Origin: Amycolatopsis sp. 2-15
GTDB taxonomy: Bacteria; Actinomycetota; Actinomycetes; Mycobacteriales; Pseudonocardiaceae
Assembly: GCF_030285625.1 (NCBI RefSeq)
Contig: NZ_CP127294.1
Location: 1,746,001-1,810,000 of the forward strand
Reading direction: 5' to 3'
DNA length: 64,000 bases
Both the position numbers and the translations under genes were made by a program. The notes below the pieces were generated by a model. The model ran no database searches and was not told the origin of the DNA. It saw only the letters and a list, made by a program, of their open reading frames with translations. Of this stretch, positions 17,551 to 25,843 are shown piece by piece; position 1 is the stretch's first letter, and each line of letters begins with the position of its first letter.

Positions 17551-18741
17551 TCAGTCGCGGCCGAGCAGGTAGTGCCCGAAGTGGGGCACCGTGAAGGCGA
17601 TCTGCCCGCGTTCGGCGGAGTAGACCAGGCCCTTCTTCATGAGGCTGTCGCGCGCCGGCGACAGCGAGGAGGGCTTGCGCCCCAGGTAAACGGCCACGTC
17701 GGCGGTCCCGGCGGCCTCGTCGCGGCCTTGCGTCAGCTCGGCCATCGCGAGCAGGTACTCGCGCTCGGCGGGCGTCGCGCGTTCGTAGCGCGAGCCGAAG
17801 AACCCCACGGCCAGCTCGGACTCCGCCTCGGGCGCCGCGACCTGCACGTCCTTCACCGTGATCGGGTCCGAGGGCGCGGCGTCCCACGCGGCTTTGCCGT
17901 AGGCCTGGATGAAGTACGGGTACCCGCCGGACGCGTCGAACAGCGCGTCGAGCGCCTCGGGCTCGATGCCGGCTTCCTCGCGTTCGATCGGCGCCATCAC
18001 GGCGAAGTCGGCGTCCGCACGGCTGAGACGATCGATGCGCGCGTAGCGGAACAGCCGTTCCGAATAAGACTTCGACGCGCTCAGCACGGCCGGCACGTGC
18101 GGCAGCCCCGCCCCGACCACCACGAGCGGCGCCCCGGACTGCGACAGCTCATGGCACGCGGCGCACAGAGCCGAAACGTCGTCGGGCTGCAGGTCCTGGA
18201 TCTCGTCGATCAGGAGCGCCACGCCGGTGCCCACATCGGCCGCGAGCTCAGCGACGTCGGTGAACAGCTCCACCAGGTCGATCTCGATGTCCCCGGAATC
18301 GGCCCGCCCCTGCGCGGCCGGCGCCTCGATCCCCGGCTGCCACCGGTCCCTCAGCTTCGCATCGGCCTTGTTCGCCTTCAACGCGAACGCCTTCAGCACC
18401 CCCAGAACCTCTTCAACCCGATCCGGCGCCCGGTGCCTGACCGCGAGATCCCGAATCGCCCTGTGCAACGCGGCCGACAACGGCCTCCTGAGCTCCGCAT
18501 CCGGCCGCGCCTCGATCTTCCCGGCGCCCCACCCGTGTCGGATGGCCATCGACCGCAGCTCCCCCAGCAACACGGTCTTGCCGACCCCCCGCAGCCCGGT
18601 CAACACCAGACTCCGCTCCGGCCGCCCCCTCGCGACGCGCTCCAGGACCACCTCGAACGCCCCCAGCTCACGCTCCCGCCCCGCCAACTCGGGCGGCCGC
18701 TGCCCGGCCCCGGGCGCGAACGGATTGCGGATGGGGTCCAC
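17551..18741 (-). CDS. AAA ATPase with C-terminal winged helix (Orc1/ATPase-domain type), 396 aa
   Basis: Residues 10-40 form the FAPGAGQRPPELAGRERELG entry typical of STAND/Orc-like ATPases. Walker A GLRGVGKT is at 49-56, Walker B ALLIDEIQDL near 175 and a sensor-1-like VVVGAGLPHV near 207. The C-terminal 90 residues (SLMKKGLVYSAERGQIAFTVP) look like a winged helix. Proteins of this kind are widespread in actinobacteria, with unclear roles in signalling or DNA transactions. The GTG start at 18741 has a palindrome upstream. No partner gene is adjacent. Confidence 0.82.
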   Translation of the reverse strand: MDPIRNPFAPGAGQRPPELAGRERELGAFEVVLERVARGRPERSLVLTGLRGVGKTVLLGELRSMAIRHGWGAGKIEARPDAELRRPLSAALHRAIRDLAVRHRAPDRVEEVLGVLKAFALKANKADAKLRDRWQPGIEAPAAQGRADSGDIEIDLVELFTDVAELAADVGTGVALLIDEIQDLQPDDVSALCAACHELSQSGAPLVVVGAGLPHVPAVLSASKSYSERLFRYARIDRLSRADADFAVMAPIEREEAGIEPEALDALFDASGGYPYFIQAYGKAAWDAAPSDPITVKDVQVAAPEAESELAVGFFGSRYERATPAEREYLLAMAELTQGRDEAAGTADVAVYLGRKPSSLSPARDSLMKKGLVYSAERGQIAFTVPHFGHYLLGRD

Positions 18742-18751
18742 TCTGCCACCG

Positions 18752-18779
18752 TATCGGGCTATCTAGCGTGGGCCCGATA
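18752..18779. promoter_or_regulatory. Inverted repeat upstream of the AAA ATPase gene
   Basis: TATCGGGC and GCCCGATA, separated by 12 bases, end ten bases from the ATPase start codon. Possible operator, by position. Confidence 0.35.
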
Positions 18780-18889
18780 TTGCGCCATATCCCGCTAGCG
18801 CGTGTCGCTGCGCTTTGGCTTTTGCGCGCCCCACGGCCGGTCCCCTCACCCCTGCCGGACTCCGCGATCGGTCCCGTTGCCCCGGCTCC

Positions 18890-19270
18890 GCTATGCGAAC
18901 GGACCGCTCACACCAAGCCGCGTGCGACTGGGCCGTTCGCACGGTGCCGTCCCCGACGGGCTCCTCTCGCCGGGTGTGATGCGCGAGTGGACTCTTCGCG
19001 CCCGCGCCGCTGCGCGACCGGTCCTTGTGCACCGGTTCCGCCGCGCGAACGGACTCTTCGCTCCCAGCTGCGGGCGCTAATGGACTGTTCGTGCCCGGTC
19101 GCTCGGGACGACTGGACTATTCGCCCCTATCCCGGCGCGCGAGTGGACCGTTCGCGGGCACAGCGCCGCGCGAGTGGACCGTTCGCGCCGGGCCCGAGGG
19201 CACCACTGGACCTGTCGCGAAGGGACCGTTGGTGCCAGTCCGACAGGCACGACTGGACCACTCGCCAACC
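18890..19270. repeat. Array of ~31-bp imperfect palindromic repeats
   Basis: About eleven degenerate copies of a unit around GCGCGAGTGGACCGTTCGCG. The GG of the core falls at 18901, 18931, 18989, 19020, 19051, 19082, 19114, 19145, 19176, 19208 and 19255, so spacing is mostly 30-32 bp with one unit near 18960 degenerate. Many units carry GCGA...TTCGC inverted arms. It fills most of the 622-bp gap 18742-19363. Several frames stay open through it, but I consider them repeat artefacts rather than genes. Confidence 0.7.
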
Positions 19271-19363
19271 CACACCGAACAACCCAAGCCAGAGGGATGG
19301 GCGGGTCTGCAGCCCCGACCATCCCCACCCCCAGCGCTCACTCCGCTGCACTACGACGCCGCA

Positions 19364-20113
19364 CTACTCCGTAAGGTTCCGTTCTGCGTAGATCCGCATC
19401 GCGTCCCGGATGAACTCCGCGGTGCCGGGGCCGAAATCAGCGTCGTAGGTCCCATACCGCGGATCGTCGACATACAACTGCCCCAACCCCACGAAGTACC
19501 CGCGCGTCACCGTCTTCACCGCCGGCCGCAACCAGGCGTGGAGCCGGCCCACGACGGCCTGCACCTCGGCAGACTCAACCGGCAACCCCGCAGCCCGCGC
19601 CGCCCCGAAAGCAGCCGCGATGTCGCCCTGCTCCCGCTGGTGCGCCGCACGTTCCGAGGCCGACAACGACCGCCACCACTGATCACCAGTGCGGTAAGCC
19701 GAAGCGCCCCAACGCGAGGTCACCTCAGCCTCGTGCACCGTGTGATCGAAGCCGTCGAAAACTTCCTCCGCCATGAGTGGTTCACCTCCCTCCAATTTCC
19801 TCAACGTGGTCCGCACGGAGTCGATCTGCCGCCCGATCCGCGCCCGCTCCTGTTCCAGCAACGCGAGGTGTGTCGACAAAGCGACAACGTTGTCGCGTTC
19901 ACCGTCGAGGACGGAGGCGATGGCGGGCAGCCCCAGGCCGAGTTCGCGCAGCAACAGGATCCGCTGGAGCCGCACCAGGGCGGCGGAGTCGTAGTAGCGG
20001 TAGCCGTTGCCGCCGATGCGGCTGGGCGCGAGCAGGCCGACGGCGTCGTAGTGCCGCAGCGTCCGGCTCGTCGTGCCCGCCGCTCGGGCGATGTCCTGGA
20101 TCGACCACTCCAT
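19364..20113 (-). CDS. MerR-family regulator with TipAS-type ligand domain, 249 aa
   Basis: N-terminal MerR winged HTH (WSIQDIARAAGTTSRTLRHYD, then GYRYYDSAALVRLQRI) in residues 1-72, a dimerisation helix to about 110, and a C-terminal TipAS-like ligand domain (FDHTVHEAEVTSRWG, QWWRSLSASERAAHQ, YFVGLGQLYVDDPRY). TipAS domains capture hydrophobic drugs such as thiopeptides. The start at ATG 20113 begins the MerR domain exactly and coincides with the predicted transcription start of its promoter. Target is at least its own promoter; multidrug sensing is inferred from family. Confidence 0.9.
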   Translation of the reverse strand: MEWSIQDIARAAGTTSRTLRHYDAVGLLAPSRIGGNGYRYYDSAALVRLQRILLLRELGLGLPAIASVLDGERDNVVALSTHLALLEQERARIGRQIDSVRTTLRKLEGGEPLMAEEVFDGFDHTVHEAEVTSRWGASAYRTGDQWWRSLSASERAAHQREQGDIAAAFGAARAAGLPVESAEVQAVVGRLHAWLRPAVKTVTRGYFVGLGQLYVDDPRYGTYDADFGPGTAEFIRDAMRIYAERNLTE

Positions 20114-20120
20114 GCCGTCA

Positions 20121-20151
20121 ACGGTAGAAGTTGACGCAGCGTCAAAGTCAA
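20121..20151 (-). promoter_or_regulatory. MerR-type promoter with 19-bp spacer and operator
   Basis: On the minus strand: -35 TTGACT (20151-20146), a 19-base spacer filled by the near-perfect palindrome TTGACGCTGCGTCAA (20145-20131), and -10 TACCGT (20126-20121). The overlong spacer with a central dyad is the classic MerR-activated layout. The expected start of transcription falls on the A of the ATG at 20113, so the mRNA is probably leaderless. Confidence 0.75.
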
Positions 20152-20327
20152 GCTTCAGAGTGACCAGAGCCGCCACAGTCACCAGAGCCGCTAAAGCCCT
20201 CTAAGTAAATCTAGTAAAAACACGATAGACACCTAGGCAAAGCTAGCGCGGTTCGGCGACCGGCCGGCGGGGAATCCCGGTTGTAGGTTCGACCAGCACC
20301 GAAGACCTCGCAGGAAAGGCGACGACC

Positions 20328-20831
20328 GTGATACTGCGCCGGGTGGCCCGTCCACTGCTCGCGTCGATGTTCATCTACGGCGGTATCGGCATGCTCCGCG
20401 ACACCCGAGGGCACGCGAAGGCGATCGAGCCGTTCCTCACCGAGACGTTCGACAAGGTCGAGGGTCTCGTCCCCGAGCAGGTGCCGCGTGACCCCGCGAC
20501 GCTCGTCCGCATCGACGCCGCTGTGAAGATCGGCGCCGGCCTCGCGCTCGCGTCGGGCAAGGCGCCGCGGCTGGCGTCGCTCGCGCTGCTGGGCACGCTC
20601 GTGCCCACGACGGCCGCCGCGCACCGGTTCTGGGAGATCAAGGACCCCGTCGAGCGGCAGGCGCAGCAGGTGCAGTTTCTCAAGAACGCGGGCATCGCCG
20701 GCGGTCTGCTGCTGGCCGCTGGCGACACGGCGGGCAAGCCGTCGCTCGGCTGGCGCGCCCGCCGTGCCGCGAAGAAGGCCGGCAAGCAAGCCGAAAAGCT
20801 CAGCAAGAAGGCCGAAAAGCAGCTCAGCTGA
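20328..20831 (+). CDS. DoxX-family membrane protein, 167 aa
   Basis: DoxX/YphA-type protein: LLASMFIYGGIGMLRD at the N-terminus, then two or three further helices (AAVKIGAGLALASG, LASLALLGTLVPTTAAAH, NAGIAGGLLLAAGD) and a Lys-rich tail (ARRAAKKAGKQAEKLSKKAE). Family members occur in redox and detoxification contexts; no specific reaction is assignable. The GTG start follows AGGAAAGG. Confidence 0.85.
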   Translation: MILRRVARPLLASMFIYGGIGMLRDTRGHAKAIEPFLTETFDKVEGLVPEQVPRDPATLVRIDAAVKIGAGLALASGKAPRLASLALLGTLVPTTAAAHRFWEIKDPVERQAQQVQFLKNAGIAGGLLLAAGDTAGKPSLGWRARRAAKKAGKQAEKLSKKAEKQLS

Positions 20832-20854
20832 ACAGCGGATCCGGGGGCCCGGGT

Positions 20855-22144
20855 TCACTTCTCCAGAATCGCCGTCACACCCTGGCCCCCGGCCGCACAG
20901 ATCGAGATCAGACCACGCCCGGATCCCTTCTCGTGCAACAGCTTCGCCAGTGTCGCCACGATCCGACCGCCCGTCGCGGCGAACGGGTGCCCGGCGGCGA
21001 GCGACGAGCCGTTGACGTTCAGCTTCGCGCGGTCGATCGAGCCCAGCGGCGTGTCGAGACCCAGCTTCTCCTTGGTGAACGCCGGGTCCTCCCACGCCTT
21101 CAACGTTGCCAACACCTGCGACGCGAACGCCTCGTGGATCTCGTAGAAGTCGAAGTCCTGCAAGGAAAGTCCCGCGCGCTCCAGCATCCGCGGCACTGCA
21201 TACGCGGGCGCCATCAGCAGCCCCTCGGCGCCGTGGACGTAGTCGACGGCCGCCGTCTGCGAGAACGTCAGGTACGCCTGCACGGGCAGGTTGTGCGCCT
21301 TCGCCCACTCGTCCGTCGCGAGCAGCACGGTCGACGCGCCGTCGGTCAGCGGCGTCGAGTTGCCGGCCGTCATGGTGCCGTCGGCGCCGCCGTAGACGGG
21401 CTTGAGCTTGGCGAGCTTCTCGACGCTGGAATCCGGCCGCAGGTTCTGGTCCTTGGCCAGCTTGAGGAACGGCGTCACGAGGTCGTCGAAGAAACCGCGG
21501 TCGTACGCGGCGGCGAGGTGCTGGTGGCTGGCGGCGGCGAGCTCGTCCTGCGCCTCGCGCGTGACGTCCCAGACCTTCGCCGTTTGCGCCGCGTGCTCAC
21601 CCATCGACAGAGCGGTGCGCGGCTCGGCGTTGCGCGGGATCTCGGGCACGATCTGGCCCGGCCGCAGCTTCGTGAGGAGCTTGAGCCGGTCGCCCAGCGT
21701 CTTCGCGGAGTTGAGCTGCACGAGGATCTTGCGCAGGTCGGCGTTCACGGCCAGCGGAGCGTCACTCGTCGTGTCCACGCCACCCGCGATGGCGGAGTCG
21801 ATCTCCCCCAGCGAGATCTTGTGCGCCACGTTGATCACGGCCTGCAACCCCGTGCCGCACGCCATCTGGACGTCGGACGCGGGGGTCGCGGCGGAAAGCC
21901 GGCTGCCGAGCACGCTCTCGCGTGCGAGGTTGAAGTCCTTGGAGTGCTTGAGCACCGCGCCCGCGGCGACCTCGCCGATCACCTCGTCCTGCAGCGCGAA
22001 GCGGCTTACCAGGCCGTCGAGCGCGGCGGTGAACATGTCCTGGTTCGACGCCTTCGCGTACGGGCCGTTCGACCGCGCGAAGGGGATGCGGTTGCCACCG
22101 ATGATCGCGACCTTGCGGACCGCGGCGGTTTTCCTGGTCGCCAT
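20855..22144 (-). CDS. fadA2: Acetyl-CoA C-acyltransferase (thiolase), FadA2 type, 429 aa
   Basis: Thiolase performing the last step of beta-oxidation (3-oxoacyl-CoA + CoA to acyl-CoA + acetyl-CoA). The nucleophile Cys96 lies in DVQMACGTGLQAV, the catalytic His in YEIHEAFASQV, and the second Cys in SICAAGGQGV near the C-terminus. It is divergent from fabG4 and htdX, the same gene group as Rv0241c-Rv0243 of Mycobacterium tuberculosis, where FadA2, FabG4 and HtdX are neighbours. The start is ATG 22144 behind AGAGAGGTGG. A TetR-type palindrome lies between the divergent genes and probably controls both sides. Confidence 0.9.
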   Translation of the reverse strand: MATRKTAAVRKVAIIGGNRIPFARSNGPYAKASNQDMFTAALDGLVSRFALQDEVIGEVAAGAVLKHSKDFNLARESVLGSRLSAATPASDVQMACGTGLQAVINVAHKISLGEIDSAIAGGVDTTSDAPLAVNADLRKILVQLNSAKTLGDRLKLLTKLRPGQIVPEIPRNAEPRTALSMGEHAAQTAKVWDVTREAQDELAAASHQHLAAAYDRGFFDDLVTPFLKLAKDQNLRPDSSVEKLAKLKPVYGGADGTMTAGNSTPLTDGASTVLLATDEWAKAHNLPVQAYLTFSQTAAVDYVHGAEGLLMAPAYAVPRMLERAGLSLQDFDFYEIHEAFASQVLATLKAWEDPAFTKEKLGLDTPLGSIDRAKLNVNGSSLAAGHPFAATGGRIVATLAKLLHEKGSGRGLISICAAGGQGVTAILEK

Positions 22145-22179
22145 GGCGTCCACCTCTCTGAGTCGTCCCTTTCACACTG

Positions 22180-22201
22180 TAACCTACTAGCGAGTAGGTT
22201 A
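22180..22201. promoter_or_regulatory. TetR-type operator between fadA2 and fabG4
   Basis: A perfect palindrome, TAACCTACT-AGCG-AGTAGGTTA. The related CTACTCATGGGTAG at 25146 lies in front of the TetR gene, making that regulator the likely ligand of both sites. Confidence 0.72.
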
Positions 22202-22238
22202 GACTGCGACGTGACGCAGACGGCACGGGAGGCGCTCG

Positions 22239-23573
22239 ATGGCTGACAGGTACCAGCAGTTCACGAAAACCCCGGTGGGGAAGTTCGTGGTGCCGAAGCT
22301 CGGCCTGCCCACCCCCGCCACGCTGCGTCGCTACCGCGCCGGCCAGCCCGCACTCGAGGGTCCCGCACTCCTCGGCGCCGCGCCGGGCGGACGGCTCGAA
22401 AAGACCCTGAAGAGTCAGCTCTCCGCGGCGGGGATCGAGGTCCTCGAAGTCGCGGGAGAACGCCACGCCGCCCTCGTCTTCGACGCCACCGGCATCAAGG
22501 ACCCCACCGATCTGCGCGAGGTCTACCGCTTCTTCCACCCGGTGATTCGCAAGGTCGGGCCGTCGGGCCGGGTCGTCGTGTTCGGCACGCCGCCCGAGCT
22601 GGTCGAGGGCCGCGAGCGGATCGCGCAACGGGCGCTGGAGGGCTTCGTCCGCTCCGTCGGCAAGGAGCTGAAGCGCGGCGCGACGGCGCAGCTCGTCTAC
22701 GTGGCCGAAGGCGCCGAAGCCGCGGCCGAGTCGACGGTGCGGTTCCTGCTGTCGGCGAAGTCGGCGTTCGTCGACGCGCAGGTGATCCACGTCGGCACCC
22801 ACGGCACTTCCGCCGCGGCCCCGTCGAACTGGGAAAAGCCGTTGGACGGCAAGGTCGCGCTGGTCACCGGCGCGTCGCGCGGCATCGGTGAGGCCATCGC
22901 GGAGACGCTCGCCCGCGACGGCGCCCACGTCGTCGCCCTGGACATCCCGGCGCAGGGCGCGGAGCTGTCCACAGTGGCCAATCGCGTCGGCGGTTCGGCA
23001 CTGCAGCTGGACATCACGGCGGCCGACGCGCCGGCCAAGCTCGCCGAGTACCTCACCACGCGCCACGGCGGCGTCGACGTCGTCGTGCACAACGCCGGCA
23101 TCACGCGCGACAAAACCCTCGGCAACCTGACCGAGGGCGGCTGGGACGCCGTGCTCACCGTGAACCTCGCCGCGCAGCTCGCGGTGAACGACAAGCTGCT
23201 GGCCGACAAGGTCCTGCGCGAAAACGGCCGCATCATCGGCGTTTCGTCGATCGCGGGCATCGCCGGCAACGTCGGCCAGACGAACTACGCGACGTCGAAG
23301 GCCGGCGTGATCGGCATGGTCAACGTCGGCGCGCCACAGCTCGCGGAGTACGGCGGCACGATCAACGCCGTCGCGCCGGGTTTCATCGAGACCAAGATGA
23401 CCGCCGCCGTCCCGCTGTTCATCCGCGAAGCCGGGCGACGCCTCTCGAGCCTCGGCCAGGGCGGCCTGCCGGTCGACGTCGCCGAGACGATCGCCTGGTA
23501 CGCCAACCCGGCGTCGGCCGCGGTCAACGGCAACGTGGTCCGCGTGTGCGGCCAGGCCCTGCTGGGGGCGTGA
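22239..23573 (+). CDS. fabG4: High-molecular-weight 3-oxoacyl-(ACP/CoA) reductase, FabG4 type, 444 aa
   Basis: Two-domain short-chain reductase. Residues 1-195 are the flavodoxin-like N-terminal domain of the FabG4 class. Residues 205-444 are a Rossmann reductase with TGASRGIGEA, the NAG motif (VVHNAGITRD), catalytic Ser in VSSIAG and the YATSK Tyr/Lys pair. In M. tuberculosis FabG4 reduces 3-oxoacyl-CoA with NADH. It is followed after two bases by the HtdX-like dehydratase. The ATG starts 12 codons downstream of the TetR operator. Confidence 0.92.
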   Translation: MADRYQQFTKTPVGKFVVPKLGLPTPATLRRYRAGQPALEGPALLGAAPGGRLEKTLKSQLSAAGIEVLEVAGERHAALVFDATGIKDPTDLREVYRFFHPVIRKVGPSGRVVVFGTPPELVEGRERIAQRALEGFVRSVGKELKRGATAQLVYVAEGAEAAAESTVRFLLSAKSAFVDAQVIHVGTHGTSAAAPSNWEKPLDGKVALVTGASRGIGEAIAETLARDGAHVVALDIPAQGAELSTVANRVGGSALQLDITAADAPAKLAEYLTTRHGGVDVVVHNAGITRDKTLGNLTEGGWDAVLTVNLAAQLAVNDKLLADKVLRENGRIIGVSSIAGIAGNVGQTNYATSKAGVIGMVNVGAPQLAEYGGTINAVAPGFIETKMTAAVPLFIREAGRRLSSLGQGGLPVDVAETIAWYANPASAAVNGNVVRVCGQALLGA

Positions 23574-23575
23574 CG

Positions 23576-24412
23576 ATGTCCGTTCGCGAGCTGACCAGCG
23601 CACCCAGCCTGGCGACGCTGTACCCGAAGGCTCTGCTGCGCCGCGGCGGCGGCTCGACGCTGCCGGACACGGAGCTGGTGCGGCCGTCGGTCACGGTTTC
23701 CTCTGCACACGTCGCTGCGTACGCGGAGGTGTGCGGGTTCCGGTATTCGGATGTGCTGCCCGCGACCTACCCGCACATGCTGGTGTTCGGGCTGCAGATG
23801 GCGTTGATGACGGAGCCCGGGTTCCCGTTCCCGCTGCTGGGCTTGGTGCACGTGGCGAACTCGATCACGGCCCGGCGCCCGTTGTCCCTGGGCGAGACGT
23901 TCTCCACGCGCGTACGGGCGGAGAACTTGCGGCCGCACGAGAAGGGCCGGCAGTTCGACATGGTGAGCGAGCTCTGGGTCGGCACGGAGCTGGTGTGGTC
24001 GGAGGTGTCGACTTATCTGCGCCGCGGTGGTTCTGCTGGTTCCACGGGAGTGCGTGCCGCCTTGGTCCCCCCGACGCCGACCGCCGTGTGGACCGTCCCG
24101 GGCGACACCGGCCGCCGCTACGCCGACGTCTCGGGCGACCGCAACCCCATCCACCTGCACCCGCTCACCGCGCGCCTGTTCGGCTTCCCCCGCGCCATCG
24201 CCCACGGCATGTGGACGAAGGCCCACGCCCTGGCGTCCTTCGAGGGCCGCCTGCCCGACGCGTACACGGTGGACGTCCGCTTCAAGCAGCCGGTGCTCCT
24301 GCCGGCCCGCGCGGCCTTCACCGCCTGGCCGACGGATCAGGGGTGGGCTTTCGAGCTGTGGAATACCCGGAAACCCAAGCCGCACTTGGACGGCGTGGTC
24401 TCAGCTCTCTGA
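23576..24412 (+). CDS. htdX: MaoC-like 3-hydroxyacyl dehydratase, HtdX type, 278 aa
   Basis: Double hot-dog protein; the C-terminal half carries the (R)-hydratase motif YADVSGDRNPIHLHPLTARL (Asp and His catalytic) and the AIAHGMW signature. Length matches mycobacterial HtdX (about 280 aa), which acts with FabG4. Together the pair would reduce and dehydrate (or in reverse hydrate and oxidise) acyl chains. The ATG lies two bases after the fabG4 stop. The 3' end overlaps the convergent TetR gene by 12 bp. Confidence 0.88.
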   Translation: MSVRELTSAPSLATLYPKALLRRGGGSTLPDTELVRPSVTVSSAHVAAYAEVCGFRYSDVLPATYPHMLVFGLQMALMTEPGFPFPLLGLVHVANSITARRPLSLGETFSTRVRAENLRPHEKGRQFDMVSELWVGTELVWSEVSTYLRRGGSAGSTGVRAALVPPTPTAVWTVPGDTGRRYADVSGDRNPIHLHPLTARLFGFPRAIAHGMWTKAHALASFEGRLPDAYTVDVRFKQPVLLPARAAFTAWPTDQGWAFELWNTRKPKPHLDGVVSAL

Positions 24413-25075
24413 GTTCGTTTCCGGCAGCGGTTTCCAGACCTGGCCTTCGACCAGGTCGTTGAACCCCAGCCACACGAGGTTCATCAGCCATGACGCCAGC
24501 ACGCCGTCGGAGATCTCCGGGTGGTCCAGCGCCCAGTCGGCCAGCGATTCCGCCGCACCGACCAGCGCGGCGGCCAACCCGGCGCCCGAGAACTCGGCCT
24601 GCTCCCCGAGCCCCTTCCGCGTTCCCGCGGACACCACCAGCGCGGCGACCAGCTCGATCGCCCGCCCGCGCATCGCCGTGATCTCCGCGGCGAACGTGCC
24701 GCCGACCGTCAGCGCTTGGCGGTGCAGCACCGTCCACGACTCGCGGTACTCGGCGACGAAGCGGTAGAACGACCGCAGCCCGTGCCAAAGCTGCATGTCA
24801 GGCGGGAGATCCGGCTGGACGCCCGCCTGGATGGCCTCGAGCAGGCGCGTCGCCTCGCGTTGGATGCTCTTGCCGAAGAGGTCTTCCTTCGAGCCGAGGT
24901 AGGTGTAGATCATCGGCTTGGAGACGCCGGCGACTTCGGAGATCTCGTCCATCGAGGCCGCGTGGTAGCCGTGGCGGGAGAACACGCGCACGGCGGCGTC
25001 CAGGATCTGCCGCTCACGCACCGCGCGCGGCAGCCGCCGGGCCCGCTCGGGCGGGCGCTGATCTTCGTCGGGCAC
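24401..25075 (-). CDS. TetR-family regulator, 224 aa
   Basis: HTH at residues 20-70 (ERQILDAAVRVFSRHGYHAAS, SEVAGVSKPMIYTYLGSKEDL) and an all-helical ligand domain. The GTG start at 25075 lies behind GAGAGGGAGG. It sits between htdX and an SCP2-like gene, and related palindromes occur at its own promoter side (25146) and between fadA2 and fabG4 (22180). It is the probable acyl-CoA-responsive repressor of both sets; the ligand is inferred. Confidence 0.9.
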   Translation of the reverse strand: MPDEDQRPPERARRLPRAVRERQILDAAVRVFSRHGYHAASMDEISEVAGVSKPMIYTYLGSKEDLFGKSIQREATRLLEAIQAGVQPDLPPDMQLWHGLRSFYRFVAEYRESWTVLHRQALTVGGTFAAEITAMRGRAIELVAALVVSAGTRKGLGEQAEFSGAGLAAALVGAAESLADWALDHPEISDGVLASWLMNLVWLGFNDLVEGQVWKPLPETNSES

Positions 25076-25145
25076 TCTCCGACCTCCCTCTCGCCAGCAG
25101 GAGACGGTACCTGCCGCCGTGGTCGGCGCGTGCTTGCCCGCTTAC

Positions 25146-25159
25146 CTACTCATGGGTAG
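25146..25159. promoter_or_regulatory. Second site of the TetR-type operator
   Basis: CTAC-TCATGG-GTAG, in the divergent gap between the TetR gene and the SCP2-like gene, sharing the CCTACT left arm with the 22180 site. Confidence 0.55.
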
Positions 25160-25191
25160 CCTTTGCTGGAAGATCACGGAAGGGGCTTGTG

Positions 25192-25824
25192 ATGGCAGAC
25201 GGTTCTGACGTGGCCGGCTTGCGCGGCGCCGCCCTGCTCGACGCCCTCGACCGCGTCGCGCTCGACGGCCTCGACGTCAACAACGTCGCCGACGCCATCG
25301 ACCCCCGCGAACTCGGCCGTGATGACTTCCGCCGGCTGCTGGAATCGCTCCTGCGCCTGTCGGAAGACTCCCCGGCGTTCTCGCTGGCCAAGGTCGACCC
25401 GACCCGCTTCGCCACGCTCGTCTCGCGGGCCTCCCGGGCGCAGCTGGAGGCCGTCGTCGCCTCGCGCCCCCTGCGCGAACGCCTCCTCGACGAGATCTTC
25501 GCCCGCATGGGCGCGCACCTCCGCGAGGACCGCGCCCGCTCGCTCGACGCTGTCGTCCACTGGCGCCTCTCCGGCGGCGCCGGCGCCGCCGGCTACGACC
25601 GCTACGCCACCGCCATCTCCGGCGGCTCGTGCACGGTCTCGCGAACGGTCGAAGGCGCCCGCCCCCGCGTCACGATTACCTTGTCCCCGGTCGACTTCTT
25701 CCGCCTCATCACACACCAGGCGACCCCGGCGGTGCTGTTCGTGACGGGCAAAATCAAGGTGAAAGGCGACCTCGCATTCGGGGCCGGCTTGATCGGCTAT
25801 TTCGACCTCCCGAAGCCCGCCTGA
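25192..25824 (+). CDS. SCP2-like sterol/lipid-binding domain protein, 210 aa
   Basis: N-terminal helical part (residues 1-95), then an SCP2-like lipid-carrier fold: VVHWRLSGGAGAAGYDRYAT, RVTITLSPVDFFRLI and AVLFVTGKIKVKGDLAFGAG with the conserved KxKGD turn. SCP2 domains bind sterols or acyl-CoA and deliver them to enzymes. The ATG at 25192 follows GGAAGGGG. It probably belongs to the TetR regulon of the fad genes. The next gene is a paralogue. Confidence 0.85.
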   Translation: MADGSDVAGLRGAALLDALDRVALDGLDVNNVADAIDPRELGRDDFRRLLESLLRLSEDSPAFSLAKVDPTRFATLVSRASRAQLEAVVASRPLRERLLDEIFARMGAHLREDRARSLDAVVHWRLSGGAGAAGYDRYATAISGGSCTVSRTVEGARPRVTITLSPVDFFRLITHQATPAVLFVTGKIKVKGDLAFGAGLIGYFDLPKPA

Positions 25825-25843
25825 GCCGTTAGACTCCGTTTTC

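Noticed and set aside
18890..19270. Possible CRISPR array in the 31-bp repeat region
   Set aside because: Repeats follow each other directly with degenerate sequence and no unique spacers of constant length; no cas genes in the window.
18768..19391. Long open frames on both strands across the repeat array
   Set aside because: Several frames are open at once, Arg/Pro/Ser-rich and without ribosome binding sites; explained by high GC and the repeats.
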